DNA from: Eurosta solidaginis
Taxonomy: Eukaryota; Arthropoda; Insecta; Diptera; Tephritidae
Direction of reading: 5' to 3'
DNA: 64,000 nt
NCBI RefSeq assembly: GCF_040869045.1
Contig: NC_090319.1
Coordinates: 68,606,779-68,670,778 of the forward strand
The position numbers and the translations under genes are program-made. This document shows positions 10,884 to 22,264 of this stretch, piece after piece. A model generated the notes under the pieces. The model did no database searches. It was not told the DNA's origin and saw nothing but the letters and a program-made list of their open reading frames with translations. How positions within the stretch are numbered: the stretch's first letter is position 1; every line of letters starts with the position of its first letter.

Positions 10884-11144
10884 ATGTCGAAAAAACTGAG
10901 CTCAGATAAAATTACCGAACTGCTGATTGATGAAATGCTTGATTCAGATGTCGATGATACAGGCACTTATTTTTTAAACGGAAATGATGATAATTATTTG
11001 CCAAAATTGGGTTCGCACGGCGAAGATTCTGGTTCCGCTTCATCGTCCAATAGTGAGCTATCAGATGTTGAAAGCATTATAGCACCGGATGAATTTGTGG
11101 GATCCAATTTAGCACAAGACGATAATGAGAATTACATCTCATGA
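10884..11144 (+). pseudogene. piggyBac-like transposase, N-terminal part
   Basis: Starts M-S-K-K-L-S-S-D-K-I with ACCATG context and continues as an acidic, Ser/Asp-rich region (D-S-D-V-D-D-T, S-A-S-S-S-N-S-E-L-S-D-V-E-S), typical of piggyBac transposase N-termini. The stop at 11144 is the point where the LINE insertion begins, not the true end. The next recognisable transposase segment is at 13353. Catalytic residues are not in this part. Confidence 0.7.
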
Positions 11145-11149
11145 GACTT

Positions 11150-13352
11150 TAGGTTGTGGTCTTCTCTTTGAGAAAATTCCATACCTATACATTCATTTCA
11201 TTTATTAGAAATTACATTAGTACAGTAAGATAATATATATTTTGTAGTACAACAAACAGTGTCATGGATATGTATTTAACAAGATTGAATAAAATTTTGG
11301 AATAAAAAGGGATACAAGTATTACTAAAGTTAACCTAAGTTAATGATGTTATACAAAGTACAGTAGTAGTGATATAAAATATATGTAGATATAGGAGACA
11401 TCTTAAAGACATTTAATTAAAACTATACTCAAAGTAAACGACTTAGGAAAAAATTGAGTAAAAAAGAAAAAAAAAAAAACAAAGAAAAAACAAAATGGTC
11501 AGATTAAAATTAATGTGTAGAGAAATAATTGAAAAGAATGCGCTTATAATTGCTTTGGTTTACATTGTTCTTTATTGCAGCTGGGATTGAGTTCCATATA
11601 CGAATGGTGTTGACGAAAAACAGCCTTGCAGAGACAACAAAATTGAAGCTGGGTACAACTATACTACACGACCTGAGAGATCTAGCAAATGTGAGTTTTT
11701 CATATAAGTACCGTGGTGATTTAGTAGAAACCAACCTGAACAAGAAGATTACACTTCTAGCCTTCTGATAGGCGAATATGTCACATCCTAAGAGTTGAGA
11801 CCGCCACGCAGAAATATGATCGAACCTGCGTAGCGAGTTACCTGATTAAAGGCAATCTCAATTTTATGTGCAGAGCACGAATCTAATTTGTTGTAAACTA
11901 GCTCAGAGTAGGTTATTATTGGCAACATAAGCTGTACGGCAAGCTTTCTTCTAATATGAGGAGGCGTAAACGGTGCAGATTGCCTCAGATTGCGCAATGT
12001 ATTATACACTTTACCAACAACAGAGTTGATATGGTCAACACAAGTTAGGTTTGAGTTAATTACGAAACCCAGATTCGTGATTTTAGTAACAGTTTGTAGA
12101 GCAGTATTACCAATGCATATAGTAGGAGTTAGTACATCGACGACCTTTTTCTTAGAAATAGGTAATACAAACGATTTATTAGCATTAAGGCAAAGACCAT
12201 TACTATTGGCCCATTACTGCACGCATGATAGGTCATTATTTACTTTGACACAAAGTGTGCTTAGATTCGCGAAACTACCAGATAAATACATTTGTATATC
12301 ATCTGCATACGCATGCATGCTCATGTGCTTACACGCTGAAAAAATGTCGTTTATAAGAATACTAAATAATAAGGGCCCAAGGATGGAGCCCTGCGGAACA
12401 CCTTGGGATAAGTTTTTCACACCCGACACTTCACTTTCTGTGTTGACGAATTGAACTCTTCCGGTTAAATAACTTTCCATTAACATCAAGGCGCTTTTAG
12501 TAAATCCGAAGTATAGCTGCAGTTTATAACAGAGCAACTCGTGGTCGACAAAGTCGAAAGCTTTTGAAAAGTCTAGTAAGCAGAGCAGGGTGAGCTGGTT
12601 ATTATCGAAGGGTATTCGGATATTATCGATTACTTTTAGTAATGCAGTTGCACAGCTGTGATTAGCTCTAAAACCCGACTGGTACGGCGAAAGTAGATTA
12701 TGCCTCAAAATATGTGAGTTGATTTGATTTGCTACCTGCCTTTCAAAAACTTTAGATAATACTGGCAGAATGCTTATGGGTCGATAATCAGTGACAGAGC
12801 TCGCAGACCGTTTTTTAGGAACAGGTTTAACTATGGCACATTTCCACGACTCAGGAAAGCAAGATGTCGTAATGCAGTGGTTATGAATGTGCGTAAGGGT
12901 ACTCAACACAAATGGTAAAATAATTTTTATAAATTTAATTGGTACACTATCCGTTCCAGTTGCGTTGGAATTTATTTTAAGAATACTTCTTACTACCTCA
13001 CATTCAGTAACCGCAGTGAATTCGAATGGACTTCCGGAAAAACCCACAGAACCATTTGTAACAAAATTACCAAAGTCAACACCAACCACGGAACTATGCA
13101 CAAATGCGTCATTAAGGGTATCTGCATTCAAAGTACAATCTTGCCTTTTATTTCCATATATTCGAAGACTCTTTAAATTACGCCAAAGATATTTAGGAGG
13201 TAATGAGGGATTTAGCCTTGAGGTGAAGAACTTACATTTTTGGTTTCTTATAATCCTAGTAGTAGTGTTTCTAGCGATTCTGTAGGCCTGCCATGCTACA
13301 TCAGTTTTAATCCTCCTCCACGATTTGTATGCCTTATTGCGCGCTTTAATAA
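11150..13352 (-). mobile_element. 5'-truncated jockey/CR1-type LINE inside the piggyBac element
   Basis: Minus-strand reverse transcriptase and C-terminus, without RNase H. It separates the two transposase pieces: the left side ends ...GAGAATTAC and the right resumes ...GTGATTACC, so ATTAC may be a 5-bp TSD. The 3' UTR (11150-11510) lacks an obvious poly(A) on the minus strand. The exact 3' border is uncertain. Confidence 0.75.
11511..13352 (-). pseudogene. LINE ORF2 reverse transcriptase (jockey/CR1-like)
   Basis: From 13352 the frame reads S-L-I-K-A-R-N-K-A-Y-K-S-W and on into the RT: F-P-E-S-W-K, V-P-K-K, Y-R-P-I-S-I-L-P-V-L-S-K-V-F-E-R, S-P-Y-Q-S-G-F-R, L-D-F-S-K-A-F-D-F-V-D-H, the loop S-Q-G-V-P-Q-G-S-I-L-G-P and the catalytic Y-A-D-D-I-Q-M-Y near 12300. 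An in-frame TAA (12214-12216) stops it, but the same frame continues with W-A-N-S-N-G-L-C-L-N to about 11790. A frameshift near 11800 leads to the last segment (11510-11743), with R-I-W-N-S-I-P, the usual C-terminal signature of this group. The enzyme would perform target-primed reverse transcription. The copy lacks the endonuclease (5' truncation) and is dead. Confidence 0.88.
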
Positions 13353-13881
13353 GTGATTACCGTGGACGTAATATAAGTCCGGAAATTCCTCTCAATTCTT
13401 TACCCTTTCAAAATTTTTCAAAAGATATTTCCTCGAAGTCTGTGCATGTATATCGCACAATGTACAAATGACCCCATTTCTGAGTTTCAAACCGCAAAAA
13501 AAGATCAAATATAGTAAACACTGATACAAATTCGTTATTGCTTATAACAAGCTTCCGACTTTAAAACATTATTGGTCAAAACATCCTTCAATAAGTAATG
13601 CTATTATCTAGACTGCAATATCTCGTGACCGCTATAAATTTTTGGCATCAAAATTGTATTTTGCATTTTCTCAGAAACCAACTGATTGCAGTAAAACTTA
13701 TTACATCAACGATGTTGTGGAGTATTTGGAAAGTACATTTCAAAAATACCGGCAGGATAAGGTTAGGCAGAGAAGAGATGAATCAATGGCAAAGTATAAA
13801 GGAAGATCATCGTTAAAACAATATATGCCACTCAAATCAGTAAAACGTGGAATAAAAATGTGGCTGCGATGTCACTCTTGA
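13353..13881 (+). pseudogene. piggyBac-like transposase, central part
   Basis: After the LINE the transposase resumes. K-L-P-T-L-K-H-Y-W-S near 13550 corresponds to the conserved region before the catalytic core. The frame at 13642-13881 has D-V-V-E-Y-L-E-S-T-F and then D-E-S-M-A-K-Y-K-G-R-S-S-L-K-Q-Y-M-P-L-K, whose first Asp is the first of the three catalytic Asp residues in the family. It breaks at W-L-R-C-H-S-stop. The remaining catalytic Asp residues and the C-terminal zinc finger are absent. Frameshifts occur between 13353 and 13642. Confidence 0.8.
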
Positions 13882-14728
13882 CATTTGTCCATCGAATTTA
13901 CAAGTACATGGAATTTTTTTATGTTTGTAGGTATGTCACCATGCTGCCACCTTGTATCGTTCCGCCAGATTTTCTGTCATATAGCATTGTCATTTTATTT
14001 GCTTTCACATTTCATCCTACATACTAATCGAGCAGTTACTTCTGTGTGAAAGCACCAAATTTACAATTTCATTAGAAGGTGAAATGAGATCATTAAGTTT
14101 CTGTGTGAAAACAGTATTAGTTAGTACAATTAAAGAAAAATAGAAAAAATTTACCACCACAAACGAAAAATGGGTCAGCACATTTGGTCATTAATATCAG
14201 GTATTAAAACTGCAGCTGTACGCAGATCGCAATCACAAAGCCGTTTATCTCAACGAAAAAAGGGAGCTGGGGAACGTATCCTTACATTTAGCAATTCTTA
14301 TTGAGACTCGTGAAGACGTTGCGCAAAGTGTGCGCAGGGCAAAACACAAATCAGAACAAAACAAATTTGACAGCAATGTGATATATCACTTTGAAAGATA
14401 TGCTTCGCAAAATATCATACTCAAAAATAAATTAGATTCATACATAATTTTCGAAATATAACAATTGCGTATTTACTTTTTAAACATTTTTCTTGGAAGT
14501 AATATACTTTTTTGTAAAACTTTTATTTTTTCCAATAAATCATTATGCATCAATATAAATATTTTTTATTATTATTTGTACGTTCAGAACTGCTGGTACA
14601 AATGTTGTACCAGTCCCCCCAGCCCCCCATCATAAAAATTTGAAATTTTTGAATGCAAATAATCTAATTATCTGTATCTTAATTACTTGAAACTAATTAA
14701 ATTATATTTACTTAACAGGCTGAATGCC
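13882..14728. other. piggyBac 3' region, eroded
   Basis: No conserved transposase text. A short minus-strand trace of an I-like LINE RT end (GGTATGTCACCATGCTGCC at about 13931) resembles 6829-6855. 14450-14720 is AT-rich with a C-rich word near 14615 and the GGTAC hairpin. Confidence 0.4.
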
Positions 14729-14861
14729 GGTTCGAAAGGGTTAAGTTTTTTTCCACCTAGTAAAAAAATCTAAACACCAATCTTCCAGCCGGGTGCACTT
14801 TCAAAACAAACAAACAAATCAAAATTTTGTGCGTGAAATGAAGAAACGTATGTATGTACAT

Positions 14862-15728
14862 ATATGGGGTATTCCATCACATTTCGACCAATTTTTAACC
14901 CGACCCCTTTAGAATTGGCTGAAAGTTTTTCTTCTTTTTCTAGCTTACGAAAGACGTTTTTCAGAAGTTTTTCAAATTTTTTCATCCAACTCAAAAAAAG
15001 TTATGAATTTAAAAAAACACCGTTTTTGTTTTCAAAATGCTATAACTTTTTCAAAAATTGACCGTTTGGGATATTTTTATTTTTTTAATTTGTTTTTAAA
15101 TGTACTTTTCGGAAAAAATTCAAAAAAATTTTTTAATTTTTTTTTTTGTAATTTTTAAGTTTTTCGAGGTTTTTCGAATTTCGCCCTTTTTTTCATAAAA
15201 AACTTCTCAACAACTCAAAATAAGTTTTAAATATTTAAAAAAAAAACGGTGTTTTTTTCAAAATGCTATAACTTTTTCAAAAATTGAGATAATTTTTTTT
15301 TTTTTTTTAATATGTTTTTAAATGTAATTTTCGGAGAAAATACAAAAAAAAATTTTAAAGTTGTTTTTTCAATTAAATAAAAAAAAAAAATTCTCGGCTC
15401 ACTCCGGGATTAGTGGGGATGATTGCAGGATTGATTGAAGATTTTTATGAAGAAAAGGGCGAAATTCGAAAAATCTCGAAAAACTGAAAAATTACAAAAA
15501 AAAAAAACTTTAAAAATTTTTTGGAATTTTTTCCGAAAAGTACATTTAAAAACAAATTTTAAAAAAGATCCCAAACGGTCAATTTTTGAAAAAGTTATAG
15601 CATTTTGAAAACAAAAACGGTGTTTTTTTTTTAATTCATAACTTTTTTTGAGTTGGATGAAAAAATTTGAAAAACTTCTAAAGGCGTCGGGTTCAAAATT
15701 GGTCGAAATGGGATGGAATACCCCATAT
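14862..15728. mobile_element. Palindromic foldback element, copy 2
   Basis: Same ends (ATATGGGGTATTCCATC) and same internal modules as 9438-10555. It is 867 bp, shorter than copy 1. It sits 118 bp outside the right end of the piggyBac element. Confidence 0.8.
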
Positions 15729-16069
15729 ACAAACCTATCTAGATATATGGTTTTGTAGGCTTACAGCAATGGGAAAAATAATAGAGCCCTGAAAAAGGTA
15801 ATTTATAGTTTTTTGTTGTATATAATAATTCATTAATTTCCATGAATAAATAAGTACCTCACATAGACTGAATGTGTTCATAGTGTTACCAGAATTTGTT
15901 TGACGACTTAACGGAAGAACCCCAAACTGGTGAAAGGTTTTATGTTATAGAATAACTTCGTCCTCTTGGCAAATACTAAAAATTTTCTAGAATCTAGCTG
16001 AATTGCTGCCCCGAGACCTGGCAACTCTGCCGCCCCTAGTAGCTGGAGGCTTGGCCTGGCGTCATTTTG
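15729..16069. other. Unassigned sequence
   Basis: No gene, RNA or terminal repeat recognised. Confidence 0.4.
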
Positions 16070-16640
16070 CACAATCGTATAAATTTTGCGAGGAATCCAA
16101 ATTCATACAAAGCGGCTCAATTCACTTTCGCGCTGTCGAATGTGGCTTTGATATCAACAAAGGGTTCAAGTGCTTCAATTCTGTTTTCGCAGGTTATTTT
16201 CTTTTGGTAGACAAGCTCTAATCAGCCGATTTACGGTGGGCTGCTATATTTTGCATAATGCCCTTGACAGGACCTTAAATGCGATATTGGGAAAGTAAAT
16301 TCCGCGATAGTTGGCGCAGTTTGTAGAATTTCCCGTCTTGTGGACTGGGTAAAGATTATAATCGTCGGGCATGCTTTCGTCGGAACATATCTTGCAAAGA
16401 AGCTGATGCATCGTCTTACCAGCTGCTCACCGCAGTATTTGTATAGCTCCTCTGGTAATCCATCAGCGCCCTTGGCCTTGTTATTTTTTAATCTGGTTAT
16501 TGATATTCTGACTTCGTTAAAATCGGATTGGAGGACATTAATTCCATCAGCATCAATATGCTGTATCGAGTTCATCATCCCTGTGCGTTACATCGCTCTC
16601 TCCATTTAGGAGAGCAGAGAAGTGTTGCATCCATAATAAA
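16070..16640 (-). pseudogene. RTE-type LINE reverse transcriptase fragment
   Basis: Minus-strand frames with shifts. The first (from 16578) has I-T-R-L-K-N-N-K-A-K-G-A-D-G-L-P-E-E-L, then N-Y-R-G-I-Y-F-P-N-I-A-F-K-V-L near 16290 and, after another shift, V-D-I-K-A-T-F-D-S near 16150 (first RT catalytic motif, normally V-D-F-K-A-A-F-D-S). The order fits the RTE clade RT fingers and palm. The Y-x-D-D box and endonuclease are absent. Confidence 0.8.
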
Positions 16641-16741
16641 AGTACACTCTGGACATCGGTAACAAGGTCGGCGTTTTCGTATATAATATTAACTCTGCTT
16701 ATTAAATTCTGGAAAAAATCATCTCATGTTAGGTTCAACAT

Positions 16742-17250
16742 CCCTGAATTTGGGAGACAACCGCTAATGCTCTCCGACGTGGTAAAGTAACATGGAATTA
16801 CTTTTGACAGCAAGCTTTTATGGGAGTTGAATGTGAAGGAGAGGGCTTTGAGGGCTTACGTTGCCTTGAGCTGCGTTCGCGAGACAATTGGCAAACGCTG
16901 GGATTTCTCTCAAATGTTGGCGTTCCGATCTGGTGGTGAACGCTAGACGCCTGTTTCGCGGTCAAAGGTTGGAAACGGTGCAGCTTTTGGCCCTGGTACT
17001 AAAACTACTGCTGAATCTGTCCACGATCGATACAGCACGCGAATTTCATGCACTTCAGCATTCTGACCGACTTCATCCCTGGTAAGACTTAAAAGCTCTA
17101 GGACTGTGCGCCGATTTCCACTGCTGTTCCCACATTCATCACTCTTATTCCTTCAAGGGAGTAATGAAGTGATTTAGAAGGAGATAGGAACCTGGTGAAC
17201 CTGTTCACGGATGGATCCAGTCCGCCGCTGTAGCTGTTAAAGAATTTAAA
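16742..17250 (+). pseudogene. I-like LINE fragment: RT C-terminus to start of RNase H
   Basis: Across frameshifts: F-D-S-K-L-L-W-E-L-N-V-K-E-R-A near 16805, V-R-E-T-I-G-K-R-W near 16880 and N-L-F-T-D-G near 17195, which is the RNase H start with its first Asp. The text then stops matching. The fragment at 18048 begins again at the same point of the RNase H domain, so these are probably two different insertions. Confidence 0.65.
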
Positions 17251-17256
17251 CAATTA

Positions 17257-18047
17257 CTCAGATATTCATGCGATCGAGGTCGATGGCTATAAGGGATTGC
17301 TTAACCTCAAAATATCAAGATCTATGCGGGCCTTAGTAATGGCTTTATCGCTGCCATGCAGCCAATTTCACAGTTAGAGTGTGTGGTAACACAATGGACA
17401 AAATAAAATGTCCAAGTGAGAGCTGCCACCCAACCTAAGCCACCCCAATCCCAGGTTAATTTCTTGTTATCCTTTTTTATACCTTTCGTTATTATGTTCG
17501 TAATTATTGGATTTTCCACATATCCTTTATTTGGGGATTTATGATCAGCTACCTATTTAGGGCTTAGTATTATTTCGGTATTGTCGGTAAGTCGTACGAA
17601 AACTTCCGGAACTAATTACGAAATTGGAGAAGTTTGTCCCTAAAACATTCCCTTTCTGACACAAAAATTGTCTTCAAGGGCTTTAATTATGATGTATGTA
17701 TATTCGGGAACTGTTCTCTGTCATCTCGTGTCAAACTTGGTTCGAAAATTATCGATTTCCGCTTTGTGGCACCCTCAAAGAAATACCACGTCAAAATTTT
17801 CTTAGAGTCAAAATGTTTTCGGTAGTTGTGTCATCTATAGAAACCCAGAAGTTTTTTGACATTAATTCTCTTTCGAAAGCGCATTAATACCAATTGACGT
17901 TGTTTCCTTTGACACTATTGCACGTCACCTTAATTATCTCTATATATTTAGTGATCATGTAATTTTCTCTCCGCTACCATTAAAATGTTAGTGATATACG
18001 AATTTTCACTGCCATTAAGTTTACCCCAAAGTTTGCAACTGTGGTAA
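17257..18047. other. Unassigned sequence
   Basis: No domain recognised. Open frames of about 60 codons in three frames overlap around 17634-17887 and look like chance. Confidence 0.4.
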
Positions 18048-18596
18048 TATGAAAGAACTGGGGAGGGGATCAGTTAACTTGTTCACGGGTACTTTAGTCC
18101 AGAGATGCCGCACGTTAAAGTTGGCTGATCACTGCTGCTTCTTCCAAGCGGAAGTTGCCGCATTAAGGATGCGGTGGATGAAATGCTATCCATTGCTACT
18201 ACGGTTAGGGAATTTATCATCTACTCTGATAGCCAAGCGGCTATCAAGGCCTTGAGTTCAACTACAGTGCAATCGAGGGTGGTCTGGGAGTGCCTACCCT
18301 CGCTTGCGATTGCATCGGACTATTTATCTGGGCTCCGGGCCATAGATTATCTGGGTCCCGGGCCATTGTGATATCCCGGGCAACTGTCAAGCTGATATCT
18401 TAGCCGGCATCGGTACAACTGAAGCGGATGACTGCATCGATTTCGGGATTACGCGGGCTCCTCTGGTTTGCTCCCCTCGGGCGGACACCACCTATGTATG
18501 GAGGATGATGAGGTGGAATCGTCGAATCACTTCATGCTTGATTGCCCAGCTTTTGCCAGAACTAGGCGAAAGTACTTCCGCCGGGACTCACTTGTA

Positions 18597-19383
18597 CACT
18601 TAAAGAAATGGTGCTAGTAAAATCAACAAATCGGTTCTGTTGTTCTTGACTTAACGGAGATTCGGTGAAATTGATCGAATTGTGGTTAATTCAACCGAGT
18701 TCTTTGTCAAGCGAACAAATTAGTTTAGTCATTTCAACAGAAGAGAAATTGTCGCTCTTTATTTAACAACATTCTGTAAAATTGACAGATTCCTAATCAA
18801 TCTAACTGATTTTTTTGTTAACACAACTGAGCTCACTGGTCATTTCAACAGCGATCAACAGTCAATATATGAGCAAATTTCTAAGAGACTTTTACGCTCA
18901 CTGCGCTCTCTACTTTGTACTTATGTATGCTGTGCACTCTATGTATGCACATATTTACGTATGTATATGGAGGCCGTCGTGGTGTGATGGTAGCGTGCTC
19001 CGCCTACCATACCGAAGACCCTGGGTTCACACCTCGGGCAAAGCAACATACAAATTTAAAAATAAGGTTTTTCAATTAGAAGAAAATTTTCCTAAGCGAG
19101 ATCGCCCCTCGGCACTGTTCGGCAAGCACTCCGAATGTATTTCTGCCATGAAAAGATCTTAGTTAAGATTGATTTGCCTTGCAAATGCCGCAACATAGGT
19201 ACTTTCGTACAAAGCTGTTGCAACAACTTTTTTTGTTCATTTGACTACTAAAACGGTCAATTACGAATCAACGCTTTGTACGCAGTTGATTCAACATCTT
19301 GTTGCGATGGATAAAAATTTACAGAAATTTCGGTTGAATTGACCCGTATTTCGATTGATTTTGCCAGTCTTTTTATTTCAGTG
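18597..19383 (+). mobile_element. CACTGAAAG MITE with SINE passenger, copy 1 (TA TSD)
   Basis: Ends CACTTAAAGAAATGG and ...CAGTCTTTTTATTTCAGTG inverted, TA on both sides (18595-18596, 19384-19385). The inner TIR word GGTAAAATCAAC appears on both sides (GTTGATTTT... inverted, slightly changed here). No transposase. The interior holds the Gly-tRNA-like SINE at 18969. The borders are fixed independently by the interrupted LINE frame. Confidence 0.85.
18969..19191 (+). mobile_element. Gly-tRNA-like SINE (tail-deleted form) inside MITE copy 1
   Basis: Begins GGAGGCCGTCGTGGTGTGAT. Pol III A box TGGTGTGATGG... with GTAGCGTGC, B-box region GGGTTCACACCTC (one change from GGGTTCACACCCC), then the body to CTTGCAAATGCCG. 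The usual second half (GGAGCACGACGC..., TCTCTTCGGAGG) is missing, as in the copy at 59431. Confidence 0.85.
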
Positions 19384-19568
19384 TATCTCCGGAGGATTTA
19401 TACAAGATTGAGATCGGTATCATTCGGAACTTTATCGTTGCTAAGCAACGATTCTCTAAGTAGCTATAGCTACGTTACCGTTATTTTATTGTATATGGTA
19501 TCACACGATCATGTTGTCCAAGGGAGATTCCCCTCCAGGAAGCTACCGCCTAAACTAACCTAACCTAA

Positions 19569-20228
19569 ATATGACAGAATTTCCAACTCCACTCACCACT
19601 ACTTGCCTCTATAATTTTCACGCAGGTGTATTGAGGAATATATGTGTGTGTGACATTGCATGCGTATACAATTGCATGACTATAACATGAAAAATGTACT
19701 TGTAAAACGAAAAATTTATGAGCGAAAAGTGAAAATTAATATTTTATTGCCCAACATTGTTCTACATCTCTTTGTGTGCTTCCGAAATGCGCGCGCCTCT
19801 GCACACACTATCACTTTGGTTACACTTTCGCACTTACATATGAATCGTGTGTGTTAAGCTCTTTTGTGTTTTTAGATACAGTGACGTTGATTAGATTGCA
19901 AAACGAATATAGAAATGTATAAGTAAATGTGTTGCATAATTAAAAATTCATGAATTTCTTGCAGTAATTTTATTGCTTTAAAACGATGATGTAATAATAA
20001 AAAGATAAAGAGAGAAATAAAAAGAATTAAAAATATGAAGAAAAATTAAAATAAAATAAACATCACACAAATGTAATGCCAAAATAATTTGCATTAACAC
20101 ACAGCTGGCTGCCGTTAAATTTAATTTTTTTTGTTGTTTTTTTTTCTAAGTTCTTCTCAGTTCAGGTTTTCATTGCAAGAAAATTATGCACATCATCATA
20201 GATTTCTTGTATTTTTAGTATTTTTATT
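19569..20228. other. AT-rich sequence, nothing recognised
   Basis: 660 bp of AT-rich DNA with short A- and T-runs. Could be host intergenic or intronic DNA. Confidence 0.4.
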
Positions 20229-21737
20229 ATACTCAGTTGAGCAGAGCTCACAGAGTATATTAACTTTGATTGGATAACGGTTGGTTGTACAGGTATAAAG
20301 GAATCGAGATAGATATAGACTTCCATATATCAAAATCATCAGGATCGAAAAAAAATTTGATTTAGCCATATCCGTCCGTCCGTCCGTCCGTTAACACGAT
20401 AACTTGAGTAAATTTTGAGGTATCTTGATGAAATTTGGTATGTAGGTTCCTGAGCGCTCATCTCAGATCGCTATTTGAAAAGAACAATATCGGACTATAA
20501 CCACGCCCACTTTTTCGATATCGAAAATTTCGAAAAACCGAAAAAGTGCGATAATTCATTACCAAAGACGAATAAAGCGATGAAACTTCGTAGGTGAGTT
20601 GAGCTTATAACGCAGAACAGAAAATTATTAAAATTTTGGACAATGGGCGTGGCACCGCCCACTTTTAAAAGAAGGTAATTTAAAAATTTGCAAGCTGTAA
20701 TTTGGCAGTCGTTGAAGATATCGTGCTGGAATTTGGCAGGAATGTTACTCCTATCACTATATGTATGCTCAATAAAAATTAGCAAAATCGGAGAACGACC
20801 ACGCCCACTTTAAAAAAAAAATTTTTTTTAAAGTCAAATTTTAACAAAAAATGTAATATCTTTACAGTATATAAGTAAATTATATTAACATTCAACTCCA
20901 GTAATGATATGGTGCAACAAAATGCAAAAATAAAAGAAAATTTCAAAATGGGCGTGGCTCCGCCCTTCCATTTAATTTGTCTAGGATACTTTTAACGCCA
21001 TAAGTCGAACAAAAATTTACCAATCCTTGTGAAATTTGATAGGGGCTTAGATTCTGGGACGTTAACTTATTTCTGTGAAATCGGTTGAAGAAACGCCCAG
21101 TTTGTATACACAGTCGACCGCCTGTCCTTCCGCTCGGCCGTTAACACGATAACTTGAGCAAAAATCGATATATCTTTACTAAACTCAGTTCACGTACTTA
21201 TCCGAACTCACTTTATATTGGTATAAAAAATGGTTGAAATCGGACTATGACCACGCCCACTTTTTCGATTTCGAAAAACGAAAAAAATGCCATAATTCTA
21301 TACCAAATACGAAAAAAGGGATGAAAAATGGTATTTGGATTAGTTTATTGACGCAAAATATAACTTTAGAAAAAAACTTTGTAAAATAAACATAATAATA
21401 ACATATAAATAAAACATATACAACTACCACCACTCCCTTTTAAAAGCCTCATTAATACCTTTAATTTGATACCGATATTGTACAAACGCATTCTAGAGTC
21501 ACACCTGGTTCACCTTTATGGCTATATCCCTAAATGGCGTCCACCTATAGAACTATGGCCCACTCCCTCATAAAATACTCTTTAATGCCTTTTATTTGAT
21601 GCGCATGTCATACAAACACATTCCAGGGTTTCCCTCGGTTCATTTTGCTAAATTGTTATTTTCCCTTATGTTGTCATCATAGCTCTCAACTGAGTATGTA
21701 ATGTTCGGTTACACCCGAAATTAACCTTCCTTACTTG
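20229..21737 (+). mobile_element. Helentron-like element, family 1, copy A
   Basis: Starts with a stem-loop at 20229-20258: outer arms ATACTC/GAGTAT, inner arms TGAGC/GCTCA, loop AGA. GTCC microsatellite at 20371-20390. Internal CCACGCCCACTTT boxes, palindrome TTTCGATATCGAAA, and a shrunken tandem region with about two units. 3' end: subterminal repeat CTCAACTGAGTAT (21685-21697), the exact complement of the 5' end, then GTTCGG-TTACAC-CCGAA and the terminus CTTCCTTACTTG. Flanked by T on both sides without a TSD. No coding capacity. The layout fits a non-autonomous Helentron (HINE/DINE-1 type). Confidence 0.8.
20371..20390. repeat. (GTCC)n microsatellite of family 1 copy A
   Basis: Five GTCC units after GCCATA. 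Every family 1 copy has one at this place, with 4-7 units and point changes. Confidence 0.9.
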
Positions 21738-22095
21738 TTTTTAATTATTTTTTCTATTCTTAGGAGTTAGCGTTTCTTGTAATTTGCAATTTTTATTATA
21801 TCGCGCTAATAAAACCGATTACACAGTGATTTGTCGTGTTTACGCATATTCCATTATCGGTTGTTGATTAGCGCAAAATCTGAGCTTTAAATGAGCTTTA
21901 ATATGATTGGAAGTTTATTTAAATTACTTAATATATGCACTAAGTGATATATTTTGTTTTTAAATGTGTCGGCATAGATAAATGCTAGTTTAGTATGAAG
22001 ACCAGCAGCCATTTCAAATAAGTACTTAAAAGCAAAAGAAGTGACCACCAAGTACCCGTGAAGTACGGTATGTAAACATACACATGTCTAGAAAG
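21738..22095. other. AT-rich sequence, nothing recognised
   Basis: No gene or repeat border seen. Confidence 0.4.
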
Positions 22096-22264
22096 CAGTG
22101 GCGTAGTAAAGTTTTCTTGCGCCCGGGGAAAACTATTTTTTTTAGGTTAGATTTTTTTCTACTGCGAAGTAATATTTTGCAGTCACATATTTCGACAAAA
22201 AGTTCTGTGCCATTGAAATCTGTATTATAAAATTCACCCAAGTTCTTACAATTTCTTTATTAGT

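Larger units (their letters stand above)
9312..14740 (+). mobile_element. piggyBac-like transposon with TTAA TSD, heavily nested
   Basis: TTAA (9308-9311) followed by CCCTTTCGAACC, and GGTTCGAAAGGG followed by TTAA (14741-14744): a perfect 12-bp TIR beginning CCC with the TTAA target that defines piggyBac. Subterminal hairpins built on GGTAC lie on both sides (TGTACCAGTA/TATACTGGTACA at about 10790, and CTGGTACA-AATGT-TGTACCAG near 14594). Inside are a broken transposase (10884-11144 and 13353-13881), a foldback element (9438-10555) and a LINE (about 11150-13352). Without the two insertions the element would be about 2.1 kb, near the size of simple piggyBac elements. Confidence 0.85.
18048..19568 (+). 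pseudogene. I-like LINE 3' half, split by a TA-flanked MITE
   Basis: RNase H traces: N-L-F-T-G (first Asp lost), A-D-H-C-C-F-F-Q-A-E, I-Y-S-D-S-Q-A-A-I-K-A-L near 18217. Then M-E-D-D-E-V-E-S-S-N-H-F-M-L-D-C-P-A-F near 18500, the knuckle half. At 18594 the frame ...R-R-D-S-L is cut by the MITE 18597-19383. Taking out the MITE with one TA lets the same frame go on (V-S-P-E-D-L-Y-K-I-E) to a stop near 19459. The 3' UTR ends in CTAACCTAACCTAA (19555-19568), the same kind of tail as the other two LINEs. Confidence 0.8.

Noticed and set aside
17256..17520. 65-codon minus-strand frame and overlapping frames around 17322-17887 as host genes
   Set aside because: No domain, no start context, and three overlapping frames of similar length in AT-rich DNA.
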